Assembly: GCA_025999455.1 (NCBI GenBank) | Contig: AP024683.1 | Location: 2,606,451 to 2,670,450, forward strand | DNA from: Geminicoccaceae bacterium | GTDB taxonomy: Bacteria; Pseudomonadota; Alphaproteobacteria; Geminicoccales; Geminicoccaceae | Reading direction: 5' to 3' | DNA length: 64,000 nt | In this document: positions 7,864 to 16,950 of the stretch, piece after piece | How positions within the stretch are numbered: the first letter of the stretch is position 1 | How the letters are laid out: the number at the start of each line of letters is the position of its first letter | The notes under the pieces: model-generated | Told to the model about the DNA's origin: nothing | The model's input: the letters and a program-made list of their open reading frames with translations, nothing else | Database searches by the model: none | Made by a program: the position numbers and the translations under genes

Positions 7864-9089
7864 GCCGGATCTCGGCTTGCCGCTCCTGCGGCGGGGGCGA
7901 GCTCTTGCCCGTCCTCTCGCTCGGCAACTTGCCCCTGTCGGACGGCTTCCTGCGCGCGGACGAGCTCGACCGGCCGGAGCCGCGCTACCCGCTCGACGTC
8001 GCCTTCTGCCCGGCCTGCGGGCTCGTGCAGATCCTCGACACGGTGCCGCCCGAGATCCTCTTCGGCCGGGACTATCCCTATTTCTCCTCGGTCTCGGCGA
8101 CGCTCCTCGCCCACTCGAAGGCGCACGTCGCCGAACGCCTGCCCGAGCTCCCGCCCGGTCCCGACACGCTCGTCCTCGAGCTCGCCTCCAACGACGGCTA
8201 TCTGTTGCAATTCTATCGCGACGCCGGGGTGCGGATGCTCGGCGTCGATCCGGCGCCGGGCCCGGTCGCGGCCGCCCGCGAGAAGGGGATCGAGACGATC
8301 GAAGCCTTCTTCTCGCGCGCGCTCGCCGAAGCGCTCGTGGCCGACGGCCGCCGCGCCGATCTCCTCCACGCCAACAACGTCCTCGCCCACGTCGCCGACG
8401 TGCACGGCTTTTTGGAGGGGATCCGCCTCGTCCTCAAAGACGGCGGCCGCGCCGTGATCGAGGTCCCCTACGTGCGGGACCTCGTCGAGAAGCTCGCCTT
8501 CGACACGATCTACCACGAGCATCTCTGTTATTTTTCGGTCCATGCGGTCGATCGGCTGGTCCGGCCGCACGGGCTGTTCCTTTCGCGGGTCGAGCGCGTG
8601 CCGATCCACGGTGGTTCGCTGCGCCTCGTCTTGAGCAAGGAGGACCGGCCGGACGCCACGGTCGCGGCGATCCTCGCCGAAGAGCGAGCGATCGGGCTCG
8701 ACCGCCACGCCTGGTTCGCGAGCTTCGCCGCCCGGGTCGAGCGGTTGCGCGCCGATCTCCGAGCACTCCTCCACGACCTGAAGGCGAGCGGGAAGCGGGT
8801 CGCGGCCTACGGTGCCGCCGCCAAAGGCACGATCCTGTTGAACGCTTGCGGCCTCGGACCCGAGCTCGTGCAATGGGTGGCGGACAAGAACCCCTTCAAG
8901 CAGGGCCGCTTCGTGCCCGGCGTGCGGCTGCCGATCGTCCCACCCGCCCGCATCCTCGAGGAGATGCCCGACCTGCTCTTGATCCTACCCTGGAACATCG
9001 AGGCCGAGATCGTCGCCCAAGAGGCCGCGTATCACGAGCGCGGCGGCCGCTTCCTCGTGCCCCTGCCCGAGCCCCGGATCGTCGCGTGA
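7860..9089 (+). CDS. SAM-dependent sugar C-methyltransferase with zinc-binding N-terminus
   Basis: The 409-residue protein has the three-part architecture of TylC3-type NDP-sugar C-methyltransferases. An N-terminal zinc ribbon comes first (CRSCGG at 7-12 and CPACGLVQ at about 58). The SAM-binding Rossmann domain follows with VLELASNDGYLLQFY (about 104-118). The C-terminal domain has YHEHLCYFSVHAV (about 219-231) and AYGAAAKGTILLNACGLG. The His-Glu-His stretch is the likely catalytic region in this family. The ATG overlaps the preceding stop, and the gene's own stop overlaps the next GTG. It probably adds a C-methyl branch to a keto-deoxysugar (inference from family). Confidence 0.9.
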   Translation: MSRISACRSCGGGELLPVLSLGNLPLSDGFLRADELDRPEPRYPLDVAFCPACGLVQILDTVPPEILFGRDYPYFSSVSATLLAHSKAHVAERLPELPPGPDTLVLELASNDGYLLQFYRDAGVRMLGVDPAPGPVAAAREKGIETIEAFFSRALAEALVADGRRADLLHANNVLAHVADVHGFLEGIRLVLKDGGRAVIEVPYVRDLVEKLAFDTIYHEHLCYFSVHAVDRLVRPHGLFLSRVERVPIHGGSLRLVLSKEDRPDATVAAILAEERAIGLDRHAWFASFAARVERLRADLRALLHDLKASGKRVAAYGAAAKGTILLNACGLGPELVQWVADKNPFKQGRFVPGVRLPIVPPARILEEMPDLLLILPWNIEAEIVAQEAAYHERGGRFLVPLPEPRIVA

Positions 9090-10270
9090 GCGCCGCGACC
9101 TCCTGCCCCGCCTGCGCCGGAGCGGCGCTCGAGCCCGTCTGGCACGTCGCCTCGGTGCCGGTCCATTCCTGCCTCATGGTCGAGAGCGAGGCCGAGGCGC
9201 GCGCCTTCCCGCGCGGCACGCTCGAGCTCGTCTTCTGCCGCTCTTGCGGCTTCCTCTTCAACGCCGCCTTCGATCCCACGGTTCAGCGTTATTCGCCGGC
9301 CTACGAGGAGACGCAGGCCTTCTCGCCGCGTTTCCTCGCCTTCTTGGCCGAACTTTGCGAGGATCAGGCGCGCAAATACGAACTTTCGGGCCGGCTCGCG
9401 CTCGAGATCGGCTGCGGCAAGGGCGAGTTCCTCGCAGCGCTCGTCGAGCGCACGGGGTGCCGCGGCATCGGGATCGACCCGGGTTTCCGCCCCGAACGGC
9501 TCACGACCGCCGCCGCGTCCCGGCTCACCTTCGTGCGCGACCTCTACGGGCCCGCTTGGCGGCACCTCGCCCCCGACTATCTCGCCTGCCGCCACACCCT
9601 CGAGCACGTCGGCCCGGTCGCGGCTTTCGTGCGGACCGTCCGCGAGACGCTCGGCGACCGGCCCGACACGGTCGTCATGTTCGAGCTGCCCGATCTGCGC
9701 CGGATCCTGCTCGAGCAGGCCTTCTGGGACCTCTATTACGAGCATGCGAGCTATTTCGGGGCGGGCTCGCTCGCCCGCCTGTTCCGCCGCGAACGGTTCG
9801 CGGTCCACGCGCTCTGGCGCTGCTACGACGACCAGTACCTCGTCCTCGAAGCGCGCCCCGCCGCCGCGCCGACCGAGCCCGGCTCGCCGCTCGAGGACGA
9901 TCTCGCCGAAACGACGGCCCTCGTCGCTGCCTTCCGCACCGGAATCGCGGCCAAGATCGCGGCCTGGCGCGCCCGGCTCGACACGTGGCGGCGCGAGGGC
10001 CGGCGGGTCGCGATCTGGGGCTCGGGCTCGAAGGCCGTGGCGTTCCTCGTCGTCCTCGGGCTCGGCGAGGAGATCGTGGCCGTGGTCGACGTCAACCCGC
10101 ACAAGCACGGCCGCTACCTGGCCGGGACGGGGCACCGGATCCACGGCCCCGACGAGCTCCGCGCGATCCGCCCCGACATCGTCCTCGTCATGAACCCGAT
10201 CTACCTCGAGGAGATCCGCCGGGCGCTCGCCGCCCGCGATCTCGCCCCGGCGCTCGAGCCCGTGCGGTGA
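9086..10270 (+). CDS. Second zinc-ribbon SAM-dependent methyltransferase
   Basis: The 394-residue protein shares the architecture of its upstream neighbour. It has a zinc ribbon (CPACAG near the N-terminus and FCRSCGFLFN near 50), a SAM-binding motif ALEIGCGKGEFLAAL (about 107), DLYYEHASYFG (about 216) and a C-terminal AIWGSGSKAVAFLVVLGLG domain. Sequence identity to the first methyltransferase looks low, so this is a diverged relative rather than a recent duplicate. The GTG start overlaps the previous stop (GTGA). It is the last gene of the deoxysugar cassette. It could methylate a second position or act on a different intermediate. Substrate unknown. Confidence 0.88.
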   Translation: MSAATSCPACAGAALEPVWHVASVPVHSCLMVESEAEARAFPRGTLELVFCRSCGFLFNAAFDPTVQRYSPAYEETQAFSPRFLAFLAELCEDQARKYELSGRLALEIGCGKGEFLAALVERTGCRGIGIDPGFRPERLTTAAASRLTFVRDLYGPAWRHLAPDYLACRHTLEHVGPVAAFVRTVRETLGDRPDTVVMFELPDLRRILLEQAFWDLYYEHASYFGAGSLARLFRRERFAVHALWRCYDDQYLVLEARPAAAPTEPGSPLEDDLAETTALVAAFRTGIAAKIAAWRARLDTWRREGRRVAIWGSGSKAVAFLVVLGLGEEIVAVVDVNPHKHGRYLAGTGHRIHGPDELRAIRPDIVLVMNPIYLEEIRRALAARDLAPALEPVR

Positions 10271-10288
10271 GGCGTGGCCGCGGCCGCC

Positions 10289-10326
10289 TTGGCGGTCGGG
10301 CGGCCCTGATCTAGAACGGTTCCAAG
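10289..10326 (+). promoter_or_regulatory. Promoter with overlapping Irr box (ICE) before mbfA-like gene
   Basis: TTGGCG (10289-10294), a 17-nt spacer and TAGAAC (10312-10317) form a promoter. Overlapping its -10 is TCTAGAACGGTTCCAAG (10310-10326), an imperfect palindrome that matches 11 of 14 fixed bases of the iron control element TTTAGAA-N3-TTCTAAA. The element binds Irr, which represses mbfA under low iron in Rhizobiales. Position over the -10 fits repression. Confidence 0.65.
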
Positions 10327-10377
10327 CTCGTAACGCCTCGTGGCGATGATGCAGCCGCCTCCTGCACGAGAGGACCG

Positions 10378-11358
10378 ATGCTCGGCTTCGCCCTGCGCCC
10401 GCAGAAGCGCTTCACCGACCTTTCCGAGCGCGAGATCCTGGCGCTCGCCATCACGCTCGAGGAAGAAGACGGGCGGATCTACCGCGACTACGCGGAGGGC
10501 CTGCGCGAGCAATATCCCGCGACCGCCAAGATCTTCGAGGCGATGGCGGAAGAGGAGAGCGAGCACCGCCGTCGGCTCATCGACCTCTACCGGCAGAAGT
10601 TCGGCGAGCACATCCCGCTCGTCCGGCGCGAGGACATTCGCGGCTTCGTGCGCCGCAAGCCCTTGTGGTTGACCCGCCCGCTCGGTCTCGAGGCGGTCCG
10701 CCGGCAAGCCGCCGAGATCGAGGAGGAGACCGGCAATTTCTACCGCAAAGCCGCTCAGCACGTGACCGATGCGAGCATCCGCAAGCTCTTGATCGACCTC
10801 GCCGAGACCGAGCAGGAGCACGTCGCGACCGCGGAGCGGCTCGAGGAGCGGCACCTCGCGGGCGAGGCCGGTAAGAGCGAGGAGGAGCAGGCCCGCCGCC
10901 GTTTCGTCCTGCAGTTCGTCCAGCCGGGCCTGGCCGGGCTCATGGACGGTTCGGTGAGCACGCTCGCCCCGCTCTTCGCCGCGGCCATGGCGACCGGCAA
11001 CTCCTGGGAGACCTTCCTCGTCGGCACCGCCGCTTCGGTAGGGGCGGGGATCTCGATGGGCTTCGCCGAGGCCCTCTCCGACGACGGCGCCCTCACCGGC
11101 CGCGGCCATCCCTGGGTCCGGGGGTGGGTGTGCGGTGGCATGACCACGCTCGGCGGGATCGGCCACACGCTCCCCTATCTGATCCCGGACTTCTGGATCG
11201 CCACCACGCTCGCGGTGGCCATCGTGTTGGTCGAACTCTGGGCGATCGCCTACGTGCGCGCCCGCTGGATGGACACGCCCTTCCTGCAGGCCGCCTTCCA
11301 GGTCGTCGTGGGCGGCTTCCTCGTCTTCCTGTCGGGGATCCTGATCGGCAGCGCCTGA
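10378..11358 (+). CDS. mbfA: Membrane-bound ferritin-like iron exporter (MbfA-type, ferritin + VIT1/CCC1)
   Basis: The 326-residue protein fuses an N-terminal ferritin-like di-iron domain (about 10-160) to a VIT1/CCC1-type membrane domain (about 170-326). Iron-ligand motifs are ITLEEEDGRIYRDYAEG, EEESEHRRRLID, EIEEETGNFYRKA and AETEQEHVATAERLEE. The membrane part starts GLAGLMDGSVSTLAPLFAAA and has about five hydrophobic segments. In Bradyrhizobium and Agrobacterium, MbfA exports iron and protects against iron and peroxide stress. The predicted Irr box upstream supports that role. The ATG start follows GAGAGGAC. The gene converges on erpA, an iron-sulphur carrier, with 27 nt between. Confidence 0.92.
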   Translation: MLGFALRPQKRFTDLSEREILALAITLEEEDGRIYRDYAEGLREQYPATAKIFEAMAEEESEHRRRLIDLYRQKFGEHIPLVRREDIRGFVRRKPLWLTRPLGLEAVRRQAAEIEEETGNFYRKAAQHVTDASIRKLLIDLAETEQEHVATAERLEERHLAGEAGKSEEEQARRRFVLQFVQPGLAGLMDGSVSTLAPLFAAAMATGNSWETFLVGTAASVGAGISMGFAEALSDDGALTGRGHPWVRGWVCGGMTTLGGIGHTLPYLIPDFWIATTLAVAIVLVELWAIAYVRARWMDTPFLQAAFQVVVGGFLVFLSGILIGSA

Positions 11359-11385
11359 CCGTCCCGCCGGCCGGGCGGCGGACGA

Positions 11386-11736
11386 TCAGATGGAAAAGCT
11401 CGAGCCGCAGCCGCAGGAGCTCGAGGCGTTCGGGTTCGAGACCTTGAAATAGGCCCCCGACAGGTCGTCGACGAAGTCGAGCTCGGCGCCCAGCACGTAG
11501 AGCAGCGACATCCCGTCGACCGCGACCTCGACCTCGCCGGCACGGACCACCACGTCGTCGGGGAACGCGCTGTCGTCGAGCGCGAACTTGTAGCGGAAGC
11601 CCGAGCAACCGCCGCCTTCGACCGCGACGCGGAACTTGAGCCCGGGCCGCCCGTCCTTGCGCACGAGCTCGCCGATGCGCCGTGCGGCGGCCGGTGTGAC
11701 GCGGATCGGATCGGGCCGACCCTTGATCTCGGCCAT
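11386..11736 (-). CDS. erpA: Iron-sulphur cluster insertion protein, A-type carrier
   Basis: A 116-residue A-type carrier (HesB/IscA/ErpA family) that hands Fe-S clusters to apoproteins. The three conserved cysteines are visible, one in GGGCSGFRYKF (about residue 45) and two in SSCGCGSSFSI at the C-terminus. Placement divergent from dgt is the widespread alphaproteobacterial erpA | dgt arrangement, so I prefer ErpA to IscA or SufA. The ATG start is standard. A TTGACA-type promoter with an internal inverted repeat lies upstream. Confidence 0.93.
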   Translation of the reverse strand: MAEIKGRPDPIRVTPAAARRIGELVRKDGRPGLKFRVAVEGGGCSGFRYKFALDDSAFPDDVVVRAGEVEVAVDGMSLLYVLGAELDFVDDLSGAYFKVSNPNASSSCGCGSSFSI

Positions 11737-11770
11737 GCCGAGCCCCTATCCTGCCGGTACTTGCCCCAAC

Positions 11771-11797
11771 GATGTAGAAGCGCGCCGCGCTTGTCAA
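11771..11797 (-). promoter_or_regulatory. Predicted erpA promoter with spacer palindrome
   Basis: On the minus strand, TTGACA (11797-11792), a 15-nt spacer and TACATC (11776-11771). The spacer holds AGCGCG-N-CGCGCT, an inverted repeat placed where a repressor would block the promoter. The 15-nt spacing is short; the -35 is a perfect match. Confidence 0.45.
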
Positions 11798-11843
11798 ACC
11801 GGCTCACGGCCCGGCGCATCGGTCCGGCACGGAGAAGGCCCCG

Positions 11844-12998
11844 ATGCGGCTGAGCCTCGCCTCTTACGCCTGCCGGCCGGAGGCGAGCGCGGGTCGTGTC
11901 GTGCCCGAACCCGAGAGCCCGCTCCGGAGCGTCTTCCAGCGCGACCGCGACCGGATCGTCCACTCGACGGCCTTCCGTAGGCTCGAGGGCAAGACCCAGG
12001 TGCTCGCCCCCTCGCGCGGCGATCATTACCGGACCCGCCTCACCCACAGCCTCGAAGTCGCGCAGATCGCCCGCACCGTGGCGCGCGCGCTGCGGGTCGA
12101 GGAGGACCTCGCGGAAGCGATCGCGCTCGCCCACGATCTCGGCCATTCGGCCTTCGGCCACGCCGGCGAGCGGGCGCTCGACCGGGCGCTCTCGGCCTAT
12201 GGCGGCTTCGACCACAATCTCCAGACCTTCCGGATCGTGACCGCGCTCGAGCGCCGCTACGCCGCCTTCGACGGCCTCAACTTGACCTTCGAGACCCTGG
12301 AAGGCGTGGTCAAGCACAACGGCCCGGCGCGCGCACCGCTCCCCGAGCCGATCGCCCGCCACCCGCTCGCCGAACGGATCGACCTCGAGAGCCAGCCGCC
12401 GGTCGAGGCGCAGATCGCCGCGATCGCCGACGACGTCGCCTATTGCGCCCACGATCTCGACGACGGCTTGCGCGCCGGCTTCTTCGTCGTCGAGGATCTC
12501 CTGCCGCTGCCCGGTGTCGGGCCGCTCGTCCGCCGGCTGCTCGACGCCCATCCCGGGCTCGAGCGCAGCCGCCTCGCCCACGAGACGACCCGCCGGCTGA
12601 TCGACGCCATGGTGAGCGACCTCGTGGCCGAAACGCGCCGCCGCCTGGATGCGACCGCACCCGCCTCGCCCGAGGCGGTCCGTGCCCTCGACCGGCCGCT
12701 CGTCGCCTTCGGCCCCGAGATGGCGGAGACCGTCGCCACCTTGCGCGCCTTCTTGAGCGAGCGGGTCTACCGTCATTTCACGGTCGTGCGCATGAGCCGC
12801 AAGGCCGAACGGCTGGTCGAGGAGCTGGTTACGGCGTTCCTCGACTCGCCCGAGTGCCTACCCGACCATTGGCGCGTCCGGGCGGTCGATCGGCTGGCGA
12901 CGGCTGCCGCTGTGCGCGATTATGTCGCCGGCATGACCGACCGTTACGCGATGGACGAGCACGCCCGACTCTTCGACACGAGCCGCGAGACCAAATGA
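11844..12998 (+). CDS. dgt: Deoxyguanosinetriphosphate triphosphohydrolase-like protein
   Basis: The HD-domain enzyme hydrolyses dNTPs to deoxynucleosides and triphosphate. Its 384 residues match the short alphaproteobacterial type. The metal-binding histidines and HD pair are in [10 protein letters not shown] (about 69) and [16 protein letters not shown] (about 94-109), and the N-terminal [18 protein letters not shown] is characteristic. A later Asp ligand is in [16 protein letters not shown]. The stop overlaps the argS ATG (ATGA), so the two are translationally coupled. The gene heads the long plus-strand housekeeping run. Confidence 0.95.
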   Translation: MRLSLASYACRPEASAGRVVPEPESPLRSVFQRDRDRIVHSTAFRRLEGKTQVLAPSRGDHYRTRLTHSLEVAQIARTVARALRVEEDLAEAIALAHDLGHSAFGHAGERALDRALSAYGGFDHNLQTFRIVTALERRYAAFDGLNLTFETLEGVVKHNGPARAPLPEPIARHPLAERIDLESQPPVEAQIAAIADDVAYCAHDLDDGLRAGFFVVEDLLPLPGVGPLVRRLLDAHPGLERSRLAHETTRRLIDAMVSDLVAETRRRLDATAPASPEAVRALDRPLVAFGPEMAETVATLRAFLSERVYRHFTVVRMSRKAERLVEELVTAFLDSPECLPDHWRVRAVDRLATAAAVRDYVAGMTDRYAMDEHARLFDTSRETK

Positions 12999-14743
12999 AC
13001 GCTTTCGATTCCCTCGCCGACCTGGTCCGCTCGGCCCTCGAGCGGCTGATCGCCGACGGTGCCCTGCCGGCCGGCCTGCCGCTCGATTCCGTCCAGGTCG
13101 AACCGCCGCGCGACCCGGCCCACGGCGAAGCGGCGACCAACGCCGCGCTCCTGCTCGCCAAGCCCGCGCGCCTCGCGCCCATGGAGCTCGCCGAACGGCT
13201 CGCCGCGCAGCTGCGCTCGGCGCCCGAGGTCGTGGAGGCGGCCGCGGCCCGGCCGGGCTTCGTCAATCTCCGGCTCGTGCCGGCCTTCTGGCTGCGGGCG
13301 GTCCACGCCGCACTCGAGCTCGGTGCGGACTACGGCCGGGTCGATCTCGGCCGCGGCCGGCCGGTCAACGTCGAATATTGCTCGGCCAATCCCACGGGGC
13401 CGCTCCACGTCGGCCACGGCCGCGGCACGGTGTTCGGCGACGCGCTCGCCAATCTCTTGGCCTACACCGGCTGGAAGGTCACCCGCGAATATTACGTCAA
13501 CGATGCCGGCGCGCAGATCGAAACCCTCGCCCGCTCGGTGCATCTGCGCTACCGCGAAGCCCTCGGCGAGGCGATCGGGCCGATCCCCGAAGGCCTCTAT
13601 CCGGGTGAGTATCTCGTCCCGGTCGGGCGAGCACTCGCCGAGAGCGAAGGCCCGCGCTGGCGCGACCGGCCCGAGGCCGAATGGCTGCCGCTCTTCGCCC
13701 GCCGCGCCGTCGAGGCGATGCTCGCGCGCATCCGCGACGATCTCGCGGCCTTGGGCGTGCACCACGACCTGTTCCGCTCGGAGCGCGAGCTCGTCGAGAC
13801 GGGTGCCGTCGACGAGGCCCTCGCCTTCATGGAAAAAAAGGGCCTCCTCTACACGGGGACGCTGCCCGCCCCCAAGGGCAAGCCGGTCGAGGATTGGGAG
13901 CCCGTTCCCCAGCTCCTCTTCCGCGCGACCGCCTTCGGCGACGACACCGACCGGCCGTTGAAGCGGTCGACCGGCCATTGGACCTATTTCGCCGCCGACA
14001 TCGCCTACCATCTCGACAAGTGGCGGCGCGGCTTCGACCGCATGATCGACGTCTGGGGTGCCGATCACGGCGGCTACGTCAAGCGCATGCAGGCGGCCGT
14101 GAAGGCGTTCTCGGACGGCCGGGCGAGCCTCGAGATCCGCCTCTGCCAGCTCGTCAACCTGCTCGACGGCGGCAAGCCCTTGCGGATGAGCAAGCGGGCC
14201 GGGCGGATCGTCACGCTGCGCGACGTCGTGGACGAGGTCGGCAAGGACGTCTTCCGCTTCATGATGCTGACCCGCCGCAACGATGCGCCCTTGGACTTCG
14301 ACCTCGTCGAGGTGACGCAGCAGTCCAAGGACAACCCGGTCTTCTACGTCCAATACGCGCACGCGCGGATCCGCTCGGTCTTCCGCCACGCCGCCGAGCA
14401 GGACCTGCCCGGGTCGGCCCGAGCGCTGCTCGACGCGCCGCTCGCCCGGCTTTCCGACCCGGCCGAGCTCGCTCTGGTGCGGGCCGTCGCGGCTTGGCCG
14501 CGCACGGTGCGGGCGGCGGCCGAACAGAGCGAGCCGCACCGGATCGCCTTCTACCTCCAAGAGCTCGCCGCGCTGTTCCATGCACTCTGGACGCGCGGCA
14601 AGGAAATGCCCGATCTTCGCTTCCTGGTGGCCGAGGACCGTCCCCTCACGCTCGCGCGCCTCGCCCTCCTCGAGGCGGTGCGCACGGTCCTCGCGACCGG
14701 GCTCGGCCTTTTGGGGGTGACCCCGGTCGAGGAGCTGCATTGA
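12995..14743 (+). CDS. argS: Arginine--tRNA ligase
   Basis: This class I aminoacyl-tRNA synthetase charges tRNA-Arg. The 582 residues match the family. The N-terminal tRNA-binding domain precedes the catalytic core, where the HIGH motif reads HVGHGR (about 137-142) within [15 protein letters not shown]. The KMSKS loop reads LRMSKRAG (about 396), and the C-terminal DALR anticodon domain includes [11 protein letters not shown]. The ATG overlaps the dgt stop. The arrangement dgt-argS-SPOR protein-nagZ is conserved in many alphaproteobacteria. Confidence 0.98.
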   Translation: MNAFDSLADLVRSALERLIADGALPAGLPLDSVQVEPPRDPAHGEAATNAALLLAKPARLAPMELAERLAAQLRSAPEVVEAAAARPGFVNLRLVPAFWLRAVHAALELGADYGRVDLGRGRPVNVEYCSANPTGPLHVGHGRGTVFGDALANLLAYTGWKVTREYYVNDAGAQIETLARSVHLRYREALGEAIGPIPEGLYPGEYLVPVGRALAESEGPRWRDRPEAEWLPLFARRAVEAMLARIRDDLAALGVHHDLFRSERELVETGAVDEALAFMEKKGLLYTGTLPAPKGKPVEDWEPVPQLLFRATAFGDDTDRPLKRSTGHWTYFAADIAYHLDKWRRGFDRMIDVWGADHGGYVKRMQAAVKAFSDGRASLEIRLCQLVNLLDGGKPLRMSKRAGRIVTLRDVVDEVGKDVFRFMMLTRRNDAPLDFDLVEVTQQSKDNPVFYVQYAHARIRSVFRHAAEQDLPGSARALLDAPLARLSDPAELALVRAVAAWPRTVRAAAEQSEPHRIAFYLQELAALFHALWTRGKEMPDLRFLVAEDRPLTLARLALLEAVRTVLATGLGLLGVTPVEELH

Positions 14744-14767
14744 GGGAGCTCGACGCGGAGGACGCGG

Positions 14768-15937
14768 ATGGCGAGCATCCAAGAGACCCTGGGAGCCGGC
14801 CGCAAGGGCTACGCCACGCTCGTCGCGGCCGACCCGCCCCGGCGCAGCACCTTCCGGCGGATCGTGCTGCCGACCATCCTCGCGACCGTGCTCCTGGGCT
14901 TCGCGGCGATCGTCTGGCTCGCCTGGCAGGACGATCTCGCCGGCAGCGGCGAGCCGCCGCTCGTCCGCGCCGCGCCCGGCCCGATCAAGCGCCCGCCCGA
15001 CACGCCGGGCGGGGTCGACATCGAGGGCGAGCGGCACGGCATGGCGAGCCTGTTGAACGGCGCGCCGGCCCAGCCCCGGGTCGAACGGCTCCTGCCGCGC
15101 GAGCCGCCGCCGCCCAAGAGCTTGGCCGAGGCCGATCCGGGCCTGCTCGCCCCGCCACCTCCGCCGGCGCCGCCACCGGCCGCGAGCCCGGCCGCCGTCG
15201 CCCCGCCCCCCGCCCCGACCGGCGGGCTCGGCGCCGCGGCCGCCGCGGGGCCCGTCCCACCGTCCATCGAACCAACGGCGCCGTCGCCTCGGACGACCAC
15301 GACCTCGCCGTCCGGCCCGGACCTCGCGACCGTGCCCGCTCCGCCGACCGCACCCTCGGGCTCGACCACCCCGGCGGCCGCCGCCGAGCCCGCCCCGCCC
15401 GCCGCAACGGTCCGCGCGATGCCAACCCCGGCGAGCCGGGCCGAGCCGCCTGCTCCGGCCCCCGCCGCCGCGCCGCCGGTGCCGGCCGCACCGCCGGTCG
15501 TCGCCGCGCTTCCGTCGAACCCACCGGCCGCGAGGCCGCCGGTTCCGTCGGCCGCCGCGCAACCGACCCCGGCGGCGCCCGCGCCCGTCGCCACGGCTCC
15601 GGCCCGGCCCGCGCCCCCGGCCCCCGAGCGGCTCGCCGCTCGCGAGCCCCCGACGGCCCCCGCTCCACCCGCCGCCGGCCGCGGCGGCCCTTGGGGTGTC
15701 CAGATCGCCGCGGTCAGCTCGCGCGAGGCGGCCGAACGCGGCTGGATGCAGCTCCAGAGTCGGCATCCCGAGGTGTTGGGGCCGCTCCAGCTCCGGGTCG
15801 ACGAGGCGCGGCTCGCCAACGGCCTCACCCTCTACCGCCTGCAGGGGCTCGGCTTTCCCGACCGCGAGAGCGCCGCCCAGGCCTGTGCCCGGCTCAAGGC
15901 CGCCGGCACCGAGTGTTTCGTGGTGGGCGGCCGTTGA
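14768..15937 (+). CDS. SPOR-domain membrane-anchored protein
   Basis: A 389-residue envelope protein. A single membrane segment (about 37-57, ILATVLLGFAAIVWLAW) is followed by a Pro/Ala-rich periplasmic linker of about 200 residues that is low-complexity and probably extended. The C-terminal SPOR domain (about 308-389) starts GGPWGVQIAAVSSREAAERG. SPOR domains bind glycan strands lacking stem peptides at the division septum. The gene lies between argS and nagZ, its conserved place, and its stop overlaps the nagZ TTG start. No named homologue can be claimed from sequence alone. Confidence 0.88.
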   Translation: MASIQETLGAGRKGYATLVAADPPRRSTFRRIVLPTILATVLLGFAAIVWLAWQDDLAGSGEPPLVRAAPGPIKRPPDTPGGVDIEGERHGMASLLNGAPAQPRVERLLPREPPPPKSLAEADPGLLAPPPPPAPPPAASPAAVAPPPAPTGGLGAAAAAGPVPPSIEPTAPSPRTTTTSPSGPDLATVPAPPTAPSGSTTPAAAAEPAPPAATVRAMPTPASRAEPPAPAPAAAPPVPAAPPVVAALPSNPPAARPPVPSAAAQPTPAAPAPVATAPARPAPPAPERLAAREPPTAPAPPAAGRGGPWGVQIAAVSSREAAERGWMQLQSRHPEVLGPLQLRVDEARLANGLTLYRLQGLGFPDRESAAQACARLKAAGTECFVVGGR

Positions 15938-16947
15938 GCCCGGTCCGCCCGGCGATCGTCGCGCTCGCCGGCCCCGAACTCACCGCCGAGGAGGCGGCCC
16001 TGTTCGCCCGGCTGCCGCCCGCCGGGGTGATCCTCTTCGCCCGGAATTGCCGCGATCGGGCCCAGCTGCGGCGGCTCGTGACCGATCTGCGGACCGCTTG
16101 CGGCCCGCGCCCGACCCTGCTGCTCGTCGATCAGGAAGGTGGCCGGGTGCAGCGGCTCGGCCCACCCGCCTGGCGGGCGCTGCCGGCGATGGCCAGGATC
16201 GGCGCGCTGGCCGCCCGCGACCGCGCGGCCGGGCTCCGGGCCGCACGGCTGGTCGGCCGGTCGATCGCCCACGATCTGGCCGAGGTCGGGATCGACGCGA
16301 CCGCCGCCCCCTGTCTCGACCTCCGCTTCCCCGAGACGACCGCGGCGATCGGCGACCGGAGCTTCGGCGCCGATCCGGAGCTCGTGGGCGTGCTCGGCCG
16401 GGCGCTGCTCGAGGGTCTGGCCGAAGGTGGCGTGCTCGGGGTGATCAAGCATCTGCCCGGCCACGGCCGCGCTCGGCTCGACAGCCACCATGCGCTCCCC
16501 GTGGTCCGCGCCGCACCGGCCGAGCTCGCGGCTGCCGATCTGCGCCCCTTCGTCGCCTGCGCCTTCGCATCCTTGGGCATGACGGCGCACCTGGTGTACG
16601 AGGCGCTCGATCCCGAGCGGCCGGCCACCCTCTCGCCGCGCCTGATCCGGGAGACGATCCGCGGCGCGATCGGCTTTCGAGGCCTGCTGTTGAGCGACGA
16701 TCTGAACATGGGGGCGCTCTCCGGCCCCTTGCCCGAGCGGGCGCGGGCGGCGCTCGAGGCGGGCTGCGACCTCGTCCTCGCCTGTCGGGGCGAGCTTTCC
16801 GAGACCGCGGCGCTCCTCGCATCCTTGCCGCCCGCCGGTGCGGCGCTCGAGGAGCGGCTCGCCGCCCTGCTCGAACGGCCGGGGCCGCGCGCCCCCTTCG
16901 ATCCGGCGGCCGCGGCCGAGCTCGACCGGCTGCTCGGGGCGGGCTGA
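15934..16947 (+). CDS. nagZ: Beta-N-acetylhexosaminidase
   Basis: This glycoside hydrolase family 3 enzyme releases GlcNAc from anhydro-muropeptides in the cytosol during wall recycling. Its 337 residues match NagZ. The signature IKHLPGHGRARLDSHHALPV (about 171-190) holds the catalytic His/Asp loop, and LSDDLNMGALS (about 252) carries the nucleophile Asp. The N-terminal ELTAEEAALFARLPPAGVIL and QEGGRVQRL segments are typical. The TTG start overlaps the upstream stop (TTGA), and the protein then begins exactly like relatives (PAIVALAGPELT). Confidence 0.96.
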   Translation: MSPVRPAIVALAGPELTAEEAALFARLPPAGVILFARNCRDRAQLRRLVTDLRTACGPRPTLLLVDQEGGRVQRLGPPAWRALPAMARIGALAARDRAAGLRAARLVGRSIAHDLAEVGIDATAAPCLDLRFPETTAAIGDRSFGADPELVGVLGRALLEGLAEGGVLGVIKHLPGHGRARLDSHHALPVVRAAPAELAAADLRPFVACAFASLGMTAHLVYEALDPERPATLSPRLIRETIRGAIGFRGLLLSDDLNMGALSGPLPERARAALEAGCDLVLACRGELSETAALLASLPPAGAALEERLAALLERPGPRAPFDPAAAAELDRLLGAG

Positions 16948-16950
16948 GCG

